Positions 43,768-52,345 of a stretch of 64,000 nt of DNA are shown one piece after another (within the stretch, counting starts at the first letter, position 1; every line of letters begins with the position of its first letter). The position numbers were made by a program, and so were the translations under genes. The DNA is from Pseudomonas chlororaphis (GTDB lineage: Bacteria; Pseudomonadota; Gammaproteobacteria; Pseudomonadales; Pseudomonadaceae), in the NCBI GenBank assembly GCA_001023535.1, contig CP011020.1:1964121-2028120 (forward strand), given 5' to 3'. The notes beneath the pieces are model-generated. The model saw only the letters and a program-made list of their open reading frames with translations. It was not told the origin of the DNA and did not search any database.

Positions 43768-44901
43768 TTATACGCTGGCCGGGGACACGGGAACGGCGAT
43801 GACTCGCCAGTCATCGCCCACGGCGCGGATTTCGGTGATTTTCAGTTCCGGGGCGTCTTTCATCCGCGCCAGCGGCCAGTCCAGCAACGGACGCGCCGAG
43901 GAGCCGAGGAACTTGCCGGCGATGAACAACTGGAATTCGTCCACCAACCCTTGCCGGGCGAACGCCCCCGCCAGGCGCGGACCGGCTTCCACCAGCACCT
44001 CGTTGACGCCGCGGGCGGCCAGCGCCACCAGCAATTGATGCAGATCGACCTGCCCGTCATCCCCCGGCACCCGCAGGCATTCGGGGCCATTGGCGTATTG
44101 TTCCTCCACCGCCATGCAGGTCGCGACCAGCGCCGGGCCGGCCTTGAAGAACGCCGCGTCCAGCGGGACCCGCAGGCGACCGTCCACCAGTACCCGCAGT
44201 GGCGGACGGCTCATGGCCAGGGCGGTCTGCTGCGCGTCGAGCCCGAGTTCATCGGCGCGCACGGTCAGCCGGGCATTGTCCGCCAGCACCGTATCGGCGC
44301 CGGTCAGCACCACGCTGGCCTGGGCCCGCAGGCGTTGCACCGCCGAACGTGCGGCCGGGCCGGTGATCCACTGGCTCTCGCCGCTTTCCATGGCCGTGCG
44401 GCCATCGAGGCTCATCGCCAACTTGACCCGCACGAACGGCAAACCGTGCTCCATGCGCTTGAGGAAGCCCGGGTTGAGGGCCCGCGCCTCGCCTTCGAGC
44501 ACACCGCTCTCGCAAGCGATGCCGGCCTGGGCCAGCCGTTGCAGGCCGCGACCGGCGACTTCCGGGTTCGGATCCTGCATCGCCGCGACCACCCGGGCCA
44601 CGCCGGCGTTCACCAACGCATCGGCGCACGGGGGCGTGCGCCCGTGGTGGCTGCACGGTTCGAGGGTCACATAGGCGGTGGCGCCCCGGGCCAGCTCACC
44701 GGCGGCGCGCAAGGCATGGACTTCGGCATGGGGTTCGCCGGCGCGCACGTGCCAGCCCTCGCCGACCACCTGCCCGTCACGCACGATCACGCAACCGACC
44801 CGGGGATTGGGATGGGTGGTGTAGTGACCGCGCCGCGCCAGCTCCAGCGCACGGGCCATGTAGTGGGCGTCAAGGACTGCCTGCTGCGCCGCGCCGGTCA
44901 T
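43768..44901 (-). CDS. ribD: Bifunctional riboflavin deaminase/reductase
   Basis: A 377-aa two-domain enzyme. The N-terminal deaminase carries [17 protein letters not shown] and the zinc motif [17 protein letters not shown], and the C-terminal reductase carries [20 protein letters not shown]. Both steps follow GTP cyclohydrolase II. It overlaps nrdR upstream by four bases and lies 46 bases before ribC. It is full length. Confidence 0.97.
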   Translation of the reverse strand: MTGAAQQAVLDAHYMARALELARRGHYTTHPNPRVGCVIVRDGQVVGEGWHVRAGEPHAEVHALRAAGELARGATAYVTLEPCSHHGRTPPCADALVNAGVARVVAAMQDPNPEVAGRGLQRLAQAGIACESGVLEGEARALNPGFLKRMEHGLPFVRVKLAMSLDGRTAMESGESQWITGPAARSAVQRLRAQASVVLTGADTVLADNARLTVRADELGLDAQQTALAMSRPPLRVLVDGRLRVPLDAAFFKAGPALVATCMAVEEQYANGPECLRVPGDDGQVDLHQLLVALAARGVNEVLVEAGPRLAGAFARQGLVDEFQLFIAGKFLGSSARPLLDWPLARMKDAPELKITEIRAVGDDWRVIAVPVSPASV

Positions 44902-45362
44902 TCTTTCACCGGTTCGCGGGCCAGGCGGTCGATTTCCTCGCGGAACTCGTTCAGGTCCTGGAAGCGTCGGTACACCGAGGCGAAACGGATGTAGGCGACT
45001 TCGTCGAGCTTCTGCAGCTCGGCCATCACCAGCTCACCGACCACCAGGGACTTGACCTCGCGCTCGCCGGTAGCCCGCAGCTTGTGCTTGATGTGCACCA
45101 GCGCCGCTTCCAGGCGCTCGACGCTCACCGGACGCTTTTCCAGGGCGCGCTGCATACCGGCGCGCAGTTTTTCTTCGTCGAACGGCTGGCGGCTGCCGTC
45201 GGTTTTGATCAGGCGCGGCAACACCAGTTCAGCGGTCTCGAACGTGGTGAAGCGTTCGCCGCAGGCCAGGCATTCACGCCGGCGGCGGACCTGTTCGCCC
45301 TCGGCGACCAGTCGCGAGTCGATGACCTTGGTGTCGTTGGCACCGCAGAAGGGACAGTGCAT
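44898..45362 (-). CDS. nrdR: Ribonucleotide reductase repressor NrdR
   Basis: A 154-aa repressor with an N-terminal zinc ribbon ([16 protein letters not shown] ... [17 protein letters not shown]) and an ATP-cone domain ([20 protein letters not shown]). It represses nrd operons in response to nucleotide levels. ATG 45362 gives the conserved N-terminus MHCPFCG; the longer in-frame stretch upstream is not coding. It is the head gene of the ribD-ribC-ribBA-ribH-nusB-thiL-pgpA run. Confidence 0.97.
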   Translation of the reverse strand: MHCPFCGANDTKVIDSRLVAEGEQVRRRRECLACGERFTTFETAELVLPRLIKTDGSRQPFDEEKLRAGMQRALEKRPVSVERLEAALVHIKHKLRATGEREVKSLVVGELVMAELQKLDEVAYIRFASVYRRFQDLNEFREEIDRLAREPVKE

Positions 45363-45439
45363 GGTGGCAGGCAACAAAAAAAGGGAGGGCCATGGTAGCG
45401 CATCCCACTGGCAAGACAAGCCATAGGGTTTACGGTATA

Positions 45440-45458
45440 CAGACGGGCTTACCGTCTG
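45440..45458. promoter_or_regulatory. Palindrome in the nrdR divergent region
   Basis: CAGACGG-gctta-CCGTCTG is a perfect seven-base inverted repeat with a five-base loop, 32 bases before the lipoprotein ATG. It could be an operator shared by the two divergent genes or a hairpin in the mRNA leader. Confidence 0.4.
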
Positions 45459-45489
45459 ATTCATGGAAATTACCTTGCTGGAGCCACAC

Positions 45490-45954
45490 ATGCCGCTACG
45501 ATCGCTCGTTTTGCTCAGTCTTTTCAGCCTGCTGATGGCGTGCAGCAGCGATGCGCCCAAGCCCGCTGCACCCGCACCGGCACCCGCACCGAAACAGGCC
45601 CAGGAAAAAGCCCGCCAGGCCGCCGAGCTGGGCCCGCTGCCCGCCTACCAGCGCGAATTGAGCGGCACCTTGCAAGGCGTACCGGCCGGGGCCGAAGTCG
45701 AACTGGCGCTGCTGGTGATCGATGACAAGGACCGTCCACAACAACTGCTTGCCAGTTCCAGCCTGATCGGCACCAACCAGGCCCTGCCCTTCCACCTGCG
45801 GTTCAACCCGGAAGCGTTTCCGGTCGGCGCCCGCGTGGAACTGCGTGGACGGGCCAGCCAGTCGGGCCAGTTGATCCTGCACCTGCCGGAACAGCGCATC
45901 ACCCAACCGACCACCCAGGCCCTGGGCGCCCTGCAATTCGTCAAGGCCCCATGA
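45490..45954 (+). CDS. YbaY-like lipoprotein
   Basis: A 154-aa putative lipoprotein. The signal [18 protein letters not shown] has a lipobox with Cys at about residue 18, followed by a Pro/Ala-rich linker ([10 protein letters not shown]). The C-terminal domain matches the YbaY type, with [20 protein letters not shown] and [20 protein letters not shown] beta-strand segments and a family ending with QFV. The start at ATG 45490 follows TTGCTGGAGCCACAC. It overlaps the methyltransferase by four bases at its end. Role unknown; outer-membrane or periplasmic face. Confidence 0.83.
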   Translation: MPLRSLVLLSLFSLLMACSSDAPKPAAPAPAPAPKQAQEKARQAAELGPLPAYQRELSGTLQGVPAGAEVELALLVIDDKDRPQQLLASSSLIGTNQALPFHLRFNPEAFPVGARVELRGRASQSGQLILHLPEQRITQPTTQALGALQFVKAP

Positions 45955-46610
45955 GCGCACCGCACGGCCTGCAAGAGGCCTTGGGCCAATTGCTGGGAGA
46001 CGCGCGCCTGGTGGCCTGCCCGCTGCCCGACACCGACCTGAAGCTGTGGCTGATCGACGGCGACAACATGGACCGCGCTTTCAGCCCGGAAGAAACCCGG
46101 CGCATCCTTCACGAACCGCCCTACTGGAGTTTCTGCTGGGCCAGCGGCCTGGCCATGGCCCGCTACCTGGTCGAACAACCGCAGTGGGTCGAGGGCAAGC
46201 GCGTGCTGGACTTCGGCGCCGGCTCCGGCGTGGCCGGTATCGCCGCGCTCAAGGCCGGGGCGCTGGAAGTGGTGGCCTGCGACCTCGATCCGCTGGCGAT
46301 CGCCGCGTGCCGCGCCAATGCCGCGCTCAACGGCGTGGAGCTGGGTTTTTCGGCGGATTTTTTCGCAGAGGCCGACCGCTTCGACCTGGTCCTGGTGGCC
46401 GACGTGCTCTACGACCGGACCAACCTGCCGTTGCTCGATCAATTCCTCAGCCGTGGCCGCGAGGCCTTGGTGGCCGATTCAAGGGTGCGGGATTTCCAGC
46501 ATCCGCTGTACCGGCGCATCGAAAGGCTGCAAGCGATGACCTTGCCGGACCTGGCTGAGCCTGAGGAGTTTCGGCACGTGAGCCTGTATCACGCGCGGCG
46601 CGAGAGTTAA
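45951..46610 (+). CDS. Class I SAM-dependent methyltransferase (PrmA/ETFB-KMT type)
   Basis: A 219-aa methyltransferase with SAM motif I DFGAGSGVAGIAALKAG, VVACDLDPLAIAACRANA as motif II, and an acidic-loop LVLVADVLYDRTNLPLLDQF, the DxLY/N-type motif of protein-lysine methyltransferases related to ETFB-KMT. The N-terminal part has PYWSFCWASGLAMARYL. Substrate probably a protein lysine, by family resemblance. It is coupled to the lipoprotein gene by an ATGA overlap. In some annotations it is called ribosomal protein L11 methyltransferase-like. Confidence 0.88.
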   Translation: MSAPHGLQEALGQLLGDARLVACPLPDTDLKLWLIDGDNMDRAFSPEETRRILHEPPYWSFCWASGLAMARYLVEQPQWVEGKRVLDFGAGSGVAGIAALKAGALEVVACDLDPLAIAACRANAALNGVELGFSADFFAEADRFDLVLVADVLYDRTNLPLLDQFLSRGREALVADSRVRDFQHPLYRRIERLQAMTLPDLAEPEEFRHVSLYHARRES

Positions 46611-46613
46611 AAG

Positions 46614-46693
46614 CTTCGCGAGCAAGCCCGCGCCCGCAAGGGATCTCAAGTGTTCGCGCGCGCCCTGTGGGAGCGGGCTCGCTCGCGAAGGCG
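46614..46693. repeat. REP-like pair downstream of the methyltransferase
   Basis: A diverged arm ttcgcgagcaagcccgcgcc (from 46615) faces tgtgggagcgggctcgctcg (from 46666). The order is right arm then left arm, the reverse of most pairs here. Confidence 0.75.
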
Positions 46694-46752
46694 GCCTACC
46701 CGATACCACGGGACGAAAGACCTCCCCGCTTTCAGCCACCCCCACCAAGCCG

Positions 46753-46758
46753 TATAGT
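46753..46758 (+). promoter_or_regulatory. -10 hexamer for cnoX
   Basis: TATAGT within agccgtatagttgcccc, 31 bases before the cnoX ATG. The -35 region shows no strong match. Confidence 0.45.
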
Positions 46759-46788
46759 TGCCCCATTCAAGCGTTCTACGAGATTCCC

Positions 46789-47661
46789 ATGAGCCAGGAC
46801 ACGCCTTACATCTTCGACGCCACCACCGCCGACTTCGACCAGTCGGTGATCGCGAACTCCTTCCACAAACCGGTGCTGGTGGATTTCTGGGCCGAGTGGT
46901 GCGCGCCGTGCAAGGCCCTGATGCCGATGCTGCAAAGCATCGCCGAGAGTTATCAGGGTGAACTGCTGCTGGCCAAGGTCAACTGCGACATCGAACAGGA
47001 CATCGTCGCCCGCTTCGGGATTCGCAGCCTGCCAACCGTGGTGCTGTTCAAGGACGGCCAGCCCGTCGATGGCTTCGCCGGGGCCCAGCCGGAATCGGCC
47101 GTGCGGGCAATGCTCGATCCGCACGTGCAGATGCCGCCGCCAGCCGCCGCCGACCCGTTCGAGCAGGCCCAGGCGCTGTTCGACGATGGTCGTTTCGCCG
47201 ACGCCGAAGCCCTGCTCACGGTGTTGCTGGGCGAAGACAACACCAACGCCAAGGCGCTGATCCTGTATGCCCGTTGCCTGACTGAACGGGGTGAACTGAG
47301 TGAAGCCCAGACGGTGCTCGACGCGGTGAAAAGCGACGAACACAAGGCCGCCCTGGCCGGTGCCAAGGCGCAGATCCAGTTCCTTGGCCTGGCGAAAAAC
47401 CTGCCGGACGCCGCCGACCTCAAGGCCCGCCTGGCCAAAGACCCGCAGGATGACGAAGCGGTGTACCAGCTGGCGATCCAGCAACTGGCGCGCCAGCAGT
47501 ACGAACCGGCCCTCGAAGCCCTGCTCAAGTTGTTCATGCGCAACCGCAGCTACAGCGAAGGCCTGCCGCACAAGACGCTGCTGCAAGTGTTCGAGCTGCT
47601 GGGCAACGACCATCCACTGGTGACGACCTACCGCCGCAAGCTGTTCGCCGCGTTGTACTAA
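46789..47661 (+). CDS. cnoX: Thioredoxin-fold chaperedoxin CnoX (YbbN)
   Basis: A 290-aa chaperedoxin with an N-terminal thioredoxin domain and a C-terminal TPR-like helical domain. The WCAPC site (Cys38, Cys41) retains both redox cysteines, unlike E. coli CnoX, which has an altered motif as I recall. The C-terminal half (about 120-290) contains AQALFDDGRFADAEALLTVLL and similar helix pairs. Its partner is the GroEL/ES chaperone system by family. A TATAGT -10 precedes it; the following gene is convergent and overlaps by four bases. Confidence 0.93.
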   Translation: MSQDTPYIFDATTADFDQSVIANSFHKPVLVDFWAEWCAPCKALMPMLQSIAESYQGELLLAKVNCDIEQDIVARFGIRSLPTVVLFKDGQPVDGFAGAQPESAVRAMLDPHVQMPPPAAADPFEQAQALFDDGRFADAEALLTVLLGEDNTNAKALILYARCLTERGELSEAQTVLDAVKSDEHKAALAGAKAQIQFLGLAKNLPDAADLKARLAKDPQDDEAVYQLAIQQLARQQYEPALEALLKLFMRNRSYSEGLPHKTLLQVFELLGNDHPLVTTYRRKLFAALY

Positions 47662-48011
47662 GCTTCGGGGCCGTCCCAGCGATAGAGCGGCGTATCTCCG
47701 CCGCTCACGACCTTGACCTCGGCACTGTGTCGCAACCGCACCAGCAAGCGTTTGCCCGCCGAGGCGCTGCCCGTCAGTCCTTCGAGTTGCTCCAGCAGGT
47801 CCGGGCCGCTCAGTTGGCCAGCCTTGCGCAACAATTCCCTGGCAAGCTGCCACGGCGCGTCATCCTGGCTGGCCGGCCTGGCCGCAGGTGCCACCGCCTC
47901 GGCGGGCTTGATCGCCTGCAACTGCGCGCCCAACTGCGCCCAGTCGCCCTCGTCCATGTCGATCGACAGGTCCACCGGCCAATCGCCGACCGTTCCGCGT
48001 ATCCGCAACAT
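47658..48011 (-). CDS. Hypothetical protein
   Basis: A 117-aa cytosolic protein without recognisable family. ATG 48011 gives MLRIRGTVGDWPVDLSID; a longer in-frame start 13 codons upstream is not supported. The N-terminal part is beta-like, a linker (AVAPAARPASQDD) follows, and the C-terminus is helical (WQLARELLRKAGQLSGPDLLEQLEG) with a final strand VKVVSGGDTPLYRW. It converges on cnoX with a four-base overlap of the stop codons. Its position between cnoX and the DUF2796 gene matches a small hypothetical in PAO1 as I recall. Confidence 0.75.
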   Translation of the reverse strand: MLRIRGTVGDWPVDLSIDMDEGDWAQLGAQLQAIKPAEAVAPAARPASQDDAPWQLARELLRKAGQLSGPDLLEQLEGLTGSASAGKRLLVRLRHSAEVKVVSGGDTPLYRWDGPEA

Positions 48012-48092
48012 CACCGTGCTCCTGAATATTTCATGTACGCATGCTCCCATGGGCCTTGCGCGACGCCAAGCAGGCGGTCAAACTCTGTTCAC

Positions 48093-48110
48093 GTTATAAG
48101 ATTACATAAC
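48093..48110 (+). promoter_or_regulatory. Candidate Zur box upstream of the DUF2796 gene
   Basis: GTTATAAGATTAC, read on the opposite strand as GTAATCTTATAAC, matches the gamma-proteobacterial Zur core GTTATANTATAAC at 10 of 12 defined positions. A wider palindrome GTTAT...ATAAC spans 48093-48110. It lies 28-45 bases before the start of a His-rich protein gene that precedes an ABC transporter, fitting zinc control. No binding data. Confidence 0.5.
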
Positions 48111-48137
48111 AGATCATCGACCTCTCGGAGACCCGTC

Positions 48138-48725
48138 ATGCGCCGTTTGCTTCTCGCCCTGCCGTTCGCCCTGCTGCCCCTGGCCGTCGCTCACGCGGCG
48201 GTCGAGCACGACCATGACCACGAGCATGAACACGGCAGCCTGGGTGCCCACGAACACGGCGTCGGCCGGCTCAACGCCTCGCTCGACGGCCAGACCCTGG
48301 AACTGGAGCTGGACAGCCCGGCGATGAACCTGGTGGGTTTCGAACACCCCGCCACCAGCGACGCCGACAAAGCCAAGGTTGCCGCTGTGCGGGCGAAGCT
48401 GGAGAAACCGGCAACGCTGGTCAACCTGGCCGATGCCAAATGCACCCTGGAGCAGCAGGAACTGGAAAGCCCGCTGTTCGGCGATGAGCCGGACCACGAG
48501 GACCATGACGAAGAGGCCGATGGCGACGAGCATCACCACGAGCACAGCGAAATCCACGCCCGCTACCAGTTCCGTTGCGTCGCACCCAGCGCCTTGACGC
48601 ACCTGGACCTGGCGTCGCTGTTTAAGGTCTTCCCGGCCACCCGGAAGATCCTCGTGCAGATGATCGGCCCGAACGGCCAGCAAGGCGCGGAACTGACGCC
48701 CGAAGCACCGGCCCTTAAATTTTAA
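48138..48725 (+). CDS. DUF2796 His-rich zinc-related periplasmic protein
   Basis: A 195-aa exported protein (signal MRRLLLALPFALLPLAVAHA). Two His/Asp/Glu clusters, EHDHDHEHEHG near the N-terminus and EHHHEHSE in the middle, suggest metal binding, most likely zinc. DUF2796 segments GVGRLNASLDGQTLELELDSP and KVFPATRKILVQM are visible. It heads a set with an ABC ATPase, an FtsX-type permease and a DUF3299 protein, behind a candidate Zur box. This set corresponds in my memory to PA4063-PA4066. The start follows CTCGGAGACCCGTC. Confidence 0.87.
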   Translation: MRRLLLALPFALLPLAVAHAAVEHDHDHEHEHGSLGAHEHGVGRLNASLDGQTLELELDSPAMNLVGFEHPATSDADKAKVAAVRAKLEKPATLVNLADAKCTLEQQELESPLFGDEPDHEDHDEEADGDEHHHEHSEIHARYQFRCVAPSALTHLDLASLFKVFPATRKILVQMIGPNGQQGAELTPEAPALKF

Positions 48726-48742
48726 GAATTGCGCATCCCCCC

Positions 48743-48832
48743 TGTGGGAGCGGGCTTGCCCGCGAAGAGGCCGGCACATCCAATACAGATGCAGCCTGAC
48801 ACACCGCTTTCGCGAGCAAGCCCGCTCCCACA
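48743..48832. repeat. REP inverted pair within the zinc-type operon
   Basis: Left arm tgtgggagcgggcttgcccg, right arm ending cgagcaagcccgctcccaca. It separates the DUF2796 gene from the ABC ATPase gene. The arms differ slightly (cccgcgaag against ctttcgcgag). Confidence 0.9.
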
Positions 48833-48864
48833 GGGGCTACTCCACAATCCTGACGTTGGCCACC

Positions 48865-49575
48865 ATGACCCAAGCACTCATCGAACTGTCCGACCTGGGC
48901 TTCAGTTGGCCCGGGCATCCGCTGCTGCTGGACATCCCGGCGTTTCGCCTGGAAAGCGGCGAGACGGTGTTTCTCAAAGGCCCGAGCGGCAGCGGCAAGA
49001 CCACCCTGCTGGGATTGCTCGGCGGCGTGCAGACACCGGACCGGGGCAGCATCCGCCTGCTTGGCCAGAACCTCAGTAAACTGGGCGCGGGCAGCCGGGA
49101 CCGGTTTCGCGTGGACCACACCGGCTACATCTTCCAGCAATTCAACCTGCTGCCGTTTCTCTCGGTACGCGAGAACGTCGAGCTGCCCTGCCACTTTTCC
49201 AGGCTGCGGGCGCAACGGGCCAGGCACCGTCACGGCAGTGTCGACCAGGCCGCGGTCACGCTGCTGGCCCACCTGGGGCTGACCGACCCCAGTTTGTTGG
49301 AACGCCGGGCCGATTCGCTGTCCATCGGCCAGCAGCAACGGGTCGCCGCCGCCCGGGCGTTGATCGGCCAGCCGGAGCTGGTGATCGCCGACGAGCCAAC
49401 CTCGGCCCTGGATTATGACGCCCGGGAAAACTTCCTGCGGCTGCTGTTCGCCGAATGCCGCGAGGCCGGCGCCAGCCTCTTGTTCGTCAGCCACGACCAG
49501 AGCCTGGCGCCGCTGTTCGACCGCAACCTCTCGCTGGCCGATCTCAATCGCGCCGCCACGCCTGTCGAGGTCTGA
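48865..49575 (+). CDS. ABC transporter ATP-binding protein (MacB/LolD type)
   Basis: A 236-aa ATPase of the LolD/MacB type. Walker A is GPSGSGKTT (39-47), the Q-loop is GYIFQQFNLLP, the signature is DSLSIGQQQR, and Walker B is LVIADEPTSALD. ATG 48865 gives MTQALIELSD; a TTG three codons upstream is less likely. It is followed after one base by the FtsX-type permease. Together they probably form a MacB-like exporter or mechanotransmission complex rather than an importer. The His-rich protein upstream suggests a metal-linked role. Confidence 0.92.
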   Translation: MTQALIELSDLGFSWPGHPLLLDIPAFRLESGETVFLKGPSGSGKTTLLGLLGGVQTPDRGSIRLLGQNLSKLGAGSRDRFRVDHTGYIFQQFNLLPFLSVRENVELPCHFSRLRAQRARHRHGSVDQAAVTLLAHLGLTDPSLLERRADSLSIGQQQRVAAARALIGQPELVIADEPTSALDYDARENFLRLLFAECREAGASLLFVSHDQSLAPLFDRNLSLADLNRAATPVEV

Positions 49576-49576
49576 G

Positions 49577-50842
49577 ATGTATTTGTTCCGTCTTGCCATG
49601 GCCAGCCTGGCGAACCGCCGTTTCACCGCGATCCTCACCGCGTTCGCCATCGCCCTGTCCGTCTGCCTGCTGCTGGCGGTGGAGCGGGTGCGCACCGAGG
49701 CGCGGGCCAGTTTTGCCAGCACCATCAGCGGCACCGACCTGATTGTCGGCGCCCGTTCCGGCTCGGTGAACCTGTTGCTGTATTCGGTGTTTCGCATCGG
49801 CAACGCCACCAACAATATCCGCTGGGACAGCTTCGAACACTTCGCCAGCAACCCGAAAGTGAAGTGGGCCATCCCTATGTCCCTCGGCGACTCCCACCGC
49901 GGCTACCGGGTGATGGGCACCACCGAGGCCTACTTCGAGCATTACCAGTACGGCCGCCAGCAACACCTGGAACTGGCCGATGGCCGGGCCTTCGCCACCG
50001 ACCCTTTCGAAGTGGTGCTCGGCGCCGAAGTGGCCGAGGCGCTGCACTACAAGCTCGGTGACAAACTGGTGCTGGCCCATGGGGTCGCGGCGATCAGCCT
50101 GGTCAAACACGACGACAAGCCCTTCACCGTGGTGGGCATTCTCAAGCGCACCGGCACCCCGGTGGACCGCACGCTGCACATCAGCCTCGGCGGCATGGAA
50201 GCGATCCACATCGATTGGAAAAACGGCGTGCCGGCCCAGGGCAATGGTCGCATCAGCGCCGACCAGGCGCGCAACATGGACCTCACGCCGCAAGCCATCA
50301 CCGCGTTCATGCTCGGCCTCAACAGCAAGATTTCCACCTTTGCCTTGCAGCGCGAGATCAATGAGTTCCGTGGCGAACCGCTCTTGGCGATCCTGCCCGG
50401 CGTGGCCCTTCAGGAATTGTGGAGCCTGATGGGCACGGCGGAAAAAGCCTTGTTCGTGATCTCGCTGTTCGTGGTCCTGACCGGTTTGATCGGCATGCTC
50501 ACGGCGATTCTCACCAGCCTCAACGAGCGGCGTCGGGAAATGGCCATCCTGCGTTCGGTGGGCGCGCGGCCCTGGCACATCGCTAGCCTGCTGGTGCTCG
50601 AAGCCTTCGTCCTGGCGCTGGCCGGGGTGGTCGCCGGGCTGGCCCTGCTGTACATCGGCATCGGTGCCGCCCAGGGTTATGTACAGTCGGCCTATGGCCT
50701 GTATCTGCCGCTGGGTTGGCCGAGCGAATATGAATGGACGCTCATGGCTGGCATCCTGATCGCCGCCCTGCTGATGGGCAGCGTGCCGGCCTGGCGCGCC
50801 TATCGCCAATCGCTGGCCGATGGTTTGTCGATCCGTTTATGA
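49577..50842 (+). CDS. FtsX-type ABC permease (MacB/LolC family)
   Basis: A 421-aa permease with an N-terminal span, a large periplasmic MacB-PCD-like domain (about residues 40-270) and three C-terminal spans (VISLFVVLTGLIGMLTAIL, LVLEAFVLALAGVVAGLALL, TLMAGILIAALLMGSVPAW), the FtsX fold. The characteristic cytosolic motif NERRREMAILRSVGARPWHI follows the first of those. It partners the ATPase upstream. It overlaps the following DUF3299 reading frame by four bases only if that gene starts at the upstream ATG. Confidence 0.92.
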   Translation: MYLFRLAMASLANRRFTAILTAFAIALSVCLLLAVERVRTEARASFASTISGTDLIVGARSGSVNLLLYSVFRIGNATNNIRWDSFEHFASNPKVKWAIPMSLGDSHRGYRVMGTTEAYFEHYQYGRQQHLELADGRAFATDPFEVVLGAEVAEALHYKLGDKLVLAHGVAAISLVKHDDKPFTVVGILKRTGTPVDRTLHISLGGMEAIHIDWKNGVPAQGNGRISADQARNMDLTPQAITAFMLGLNSKISTFALQREINEFRGEPLLAILPGVALQELWSLMGTAEKALFVISLFVVLTGLIGMLTAILTSLNERRREMAILRSVGARPWHIASLLVLEAFVLALAGVVAGLALLYIGIGAAQGYVQSAYGLYLPLGWPSEYEWTLMAGILIAALLMGSVPAWRAYRQSLADGLSIRL

Positions 50843-50853
50843 GGACCGTGAAG

Positions 50854-51372
50854 ATGCCCCGCGCCCTGTTTGCGCTGTTGATGATGGTCGCCCTGCCCCT
50901 GTGGGCGGCCGAGCCGAGGGACCTGGCCTGGACCGAAATGATCCCGGCGGGCGCACCGCCGGAAGTGCCGAACATGACCCCGCTGCACGACCTGTCGCAG
51001 ATGGGCAACGCCCTGGCCGCCGAGTCCGCCCCCGCGGCCAGGCAGGACTTGCCCAACGCACCGGTGGTCAAGGAACTCGACGGCCAGCGGATTCGCTTGC
51101 CGGGCTACATCGTGCCGCTGGAAGTCAGCGAGGAAGGTCGCACCACGGACTTCCTGCTGGTGCCGTACTTCGGCGCCTGCATCCATGTACCGCCACCGCC
51201 CTCCAACCAGATCGTGCATGTGAAGAGCGAAGTCGGGGTCAAACTCGACGAGTTGTACCAGCCCTACTGGGTTGAAGGGCCGATGCAGGTCAAGCCGTCT
51301 ACCAGCGAACTGGCCGATGCCGGGTATCAGATGGAGGCCGAAAAGATCTATGTGTATGAACTGCCAGAGTGA
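50854..51372 (+). CDS. DUF3299 periplasmic protein
   Basis: A 172-aa exported protein (signal MPRALFALLMMVALPLWA). The DUF3299 domain, about 100 residues, contains LPGYIVPLEVSEEGRTTDFL and VPYFGACIHVPPPPSNQIVH. The cysteine-histidine arrangement (GACIHVPPPP) is conserved in the family, and a metal-related function is likely but not established. ATG 50854 lies seven bases after GAGGA; ATG 50839, overlapping the permease stop, is a possible alternative. It is the last gene of the ABC set. Confidence 0.86.
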   Translation: MPRALFALLMMVALPLWAAEPRDLAWTEMIPAGAPPEVPNMTPLHDLSQMGNALAAESAPAARQDLPNAPVVKELDGQRIRLPGYIVPLEVSEEGRTTDFLLVPYFGACIHVPPPPSNQIVHVKSEVGVKLDELYQPYWVEGPMQVKPSTSELADAGYQMEAEKIYVYELPE

Positions 51373-51403
51373 ATCGGGTGTTGATGGGCAGTCCGTCAGA
51401 TAG

Positions 51404-51480
51404 CTATCGCGAGCAAGCTCGCTCCCACAGGAGAGCTCAGTGCCTATGCGACCTGTGTGGGAGCGAGCTTGCTCGCGATG
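51404..51480. repeat. REP-like pair after the ABC set
   Basis: Right-type arm atcgcgagcaagctcgctcccaca (split arms, 51406-51429) is followed by left-type arm tgtgggagcgagcttgctcgc (51455-51475). Confidence 0.82.
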
Positions 51481-51511
51481 GGGCCGTCAAGGCTTGCTCA
51501 TCATCATTTCA

Positions 51512-51525
51512 TTGAGCTGAGTCAA
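51512..51525 (+). promoter_or_regulatory. ANR/FNR-like box 1 upstream of ompW
   Basis: TTGAGCTGAGTCAA matches the TTGAT-N4-ATCAA consensus at four of five bases in each half. A second identical-type site lies 32 bases downstream. Confidence 0.55.
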
Positions 51526-51543
51526 TTAATCGACCAAGACTCA

Positions 51544-51557
51544 TTGAGCTGTGTCAA
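51544..51557 (+). promoter_or_regulatory. ANR/FNR-like box 2 upstream of ompW
   Basis: TTGAGCTGTGTCAA, the same half-sites as box 1, on the same helix face (32 bases, three turns apart), 63 bases before the ATG. From memory, the P. aeruginosa homologue oprG is ANR-controlled, which fits. Confidence 0.6.
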
Positions 51558-51620
51558 AAGACCGGGCCAGGCGGCTCCGTACCATGGGACATCCCTTTTG
51601 AAATGTCCTCTGGAGCCCCC

Positions 51621-52319
51621 ATGCACAAGTCCTTGCTCAGCGCTTCCCTCTTTGCCCTCGCGCTCGCAGCCCCACTCGCCCAGGCCCATACCGCCGGCGA
51701 TATCATCGTTCGCGCCGGTGCCATTACCGTCAATCCAGAGGCCGACAGCGGCAGCGTCAAGGTCGACCGCGGTCCGCTGGCCGGTGCCGACCTGGGCGGC
51801 AAGGCGACCATGAGCAGCGACACGCAACTGGGCCTGAACTTCGCCTACATGATCACCGACAACCTGGGTATCGAATTGCTGGCGGCCTCGCCGTTCGAGC
51901 ACGACGTGAAGATCAAGGGCACCGCCCTGGGCGCTGCCAACAACAAGCTCGGCACGCTCAAGCACCTGCCGCCGACCTTGAGCCTGGTCTACTACCCGCT
52001 TGACGCCAAGTCGGCTTTCCAACCTTATGTCGGCGCCGGCATCAACTACACCTGGATCTATGACGAACACGTCGGCAGCGAAGCCAGCGCCAACGGCTTC
52101 AGCAACTTTCGCGCGAGCAACAGCTGGGGCATGGCGTGGCAAGTGGGCGCCGACTACATGCTGACCGACAACATCATGATCAACGGCCAGGTGCGCTACA
52201 TCGACATCGACACCACGGCGTATGTCGACAACAACGCCGTGGCCGGAGGCACCCGGGCCAAGGTGAATGTCGACGTGGATCCATGGATCTACATGGTGGG
52301 GTTGGGCTACAAGTTCTAA
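51621..52319 (+). CDS. ompW: OmpW family outer-membrane protein (OprG-like)
   Basis: A 232-aa, eight-strand beta-barrel outer-membrane protein for small hydrophobic molecules by family analogy. Signal MHKSLLSASLFALALAAPLAQA, then HTAGDIIVRAGAITVNPEADSG. Barrel strands such as LPPTLSLVYYPLDAKSAFQPYVGAG and a C-terminal WIYMVGLGYKF with the terminal Phe follow. ATG 51621 is preceded by CTCTGGAGCCCCC. The gene next to the ABC set and before a NAD-dependent epimerase corresponds in order to PA4067 (oprG). Confidence 0.95.
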   Translation: MHKSLLSASLFALALAAPLAQAHTAGDIIVRAGAITVNPEADSGSVKVDRGPLAGADLGGKATMSSDTQLGLNFAYMITDNLGIELLAASPFEHDVKIKGTALGAANNKLGTLKHLPPTLSLVYYPLDAKSAFQPYVGAGINYTWIYDEHVGSEASANGFSNFRASNSWGMAWQVGADYMLTDNIMINGQVRYIDIDTTAYVDNNAVAGGTRAKVNVDVDPWIYMVGLGYKF

Positions 52320-52345
52320 GCCGGACCTGAAGATACAAAAATCCC

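Noticed and set aside
43722..45500. FMN riboswitch upstream of the riboflavin genes
   Set aside because: No leader of sufficient length or RFN-type conserved blocks was seen before ribD, ribC or ribBA; genes are joined by short gaps or overlaps.
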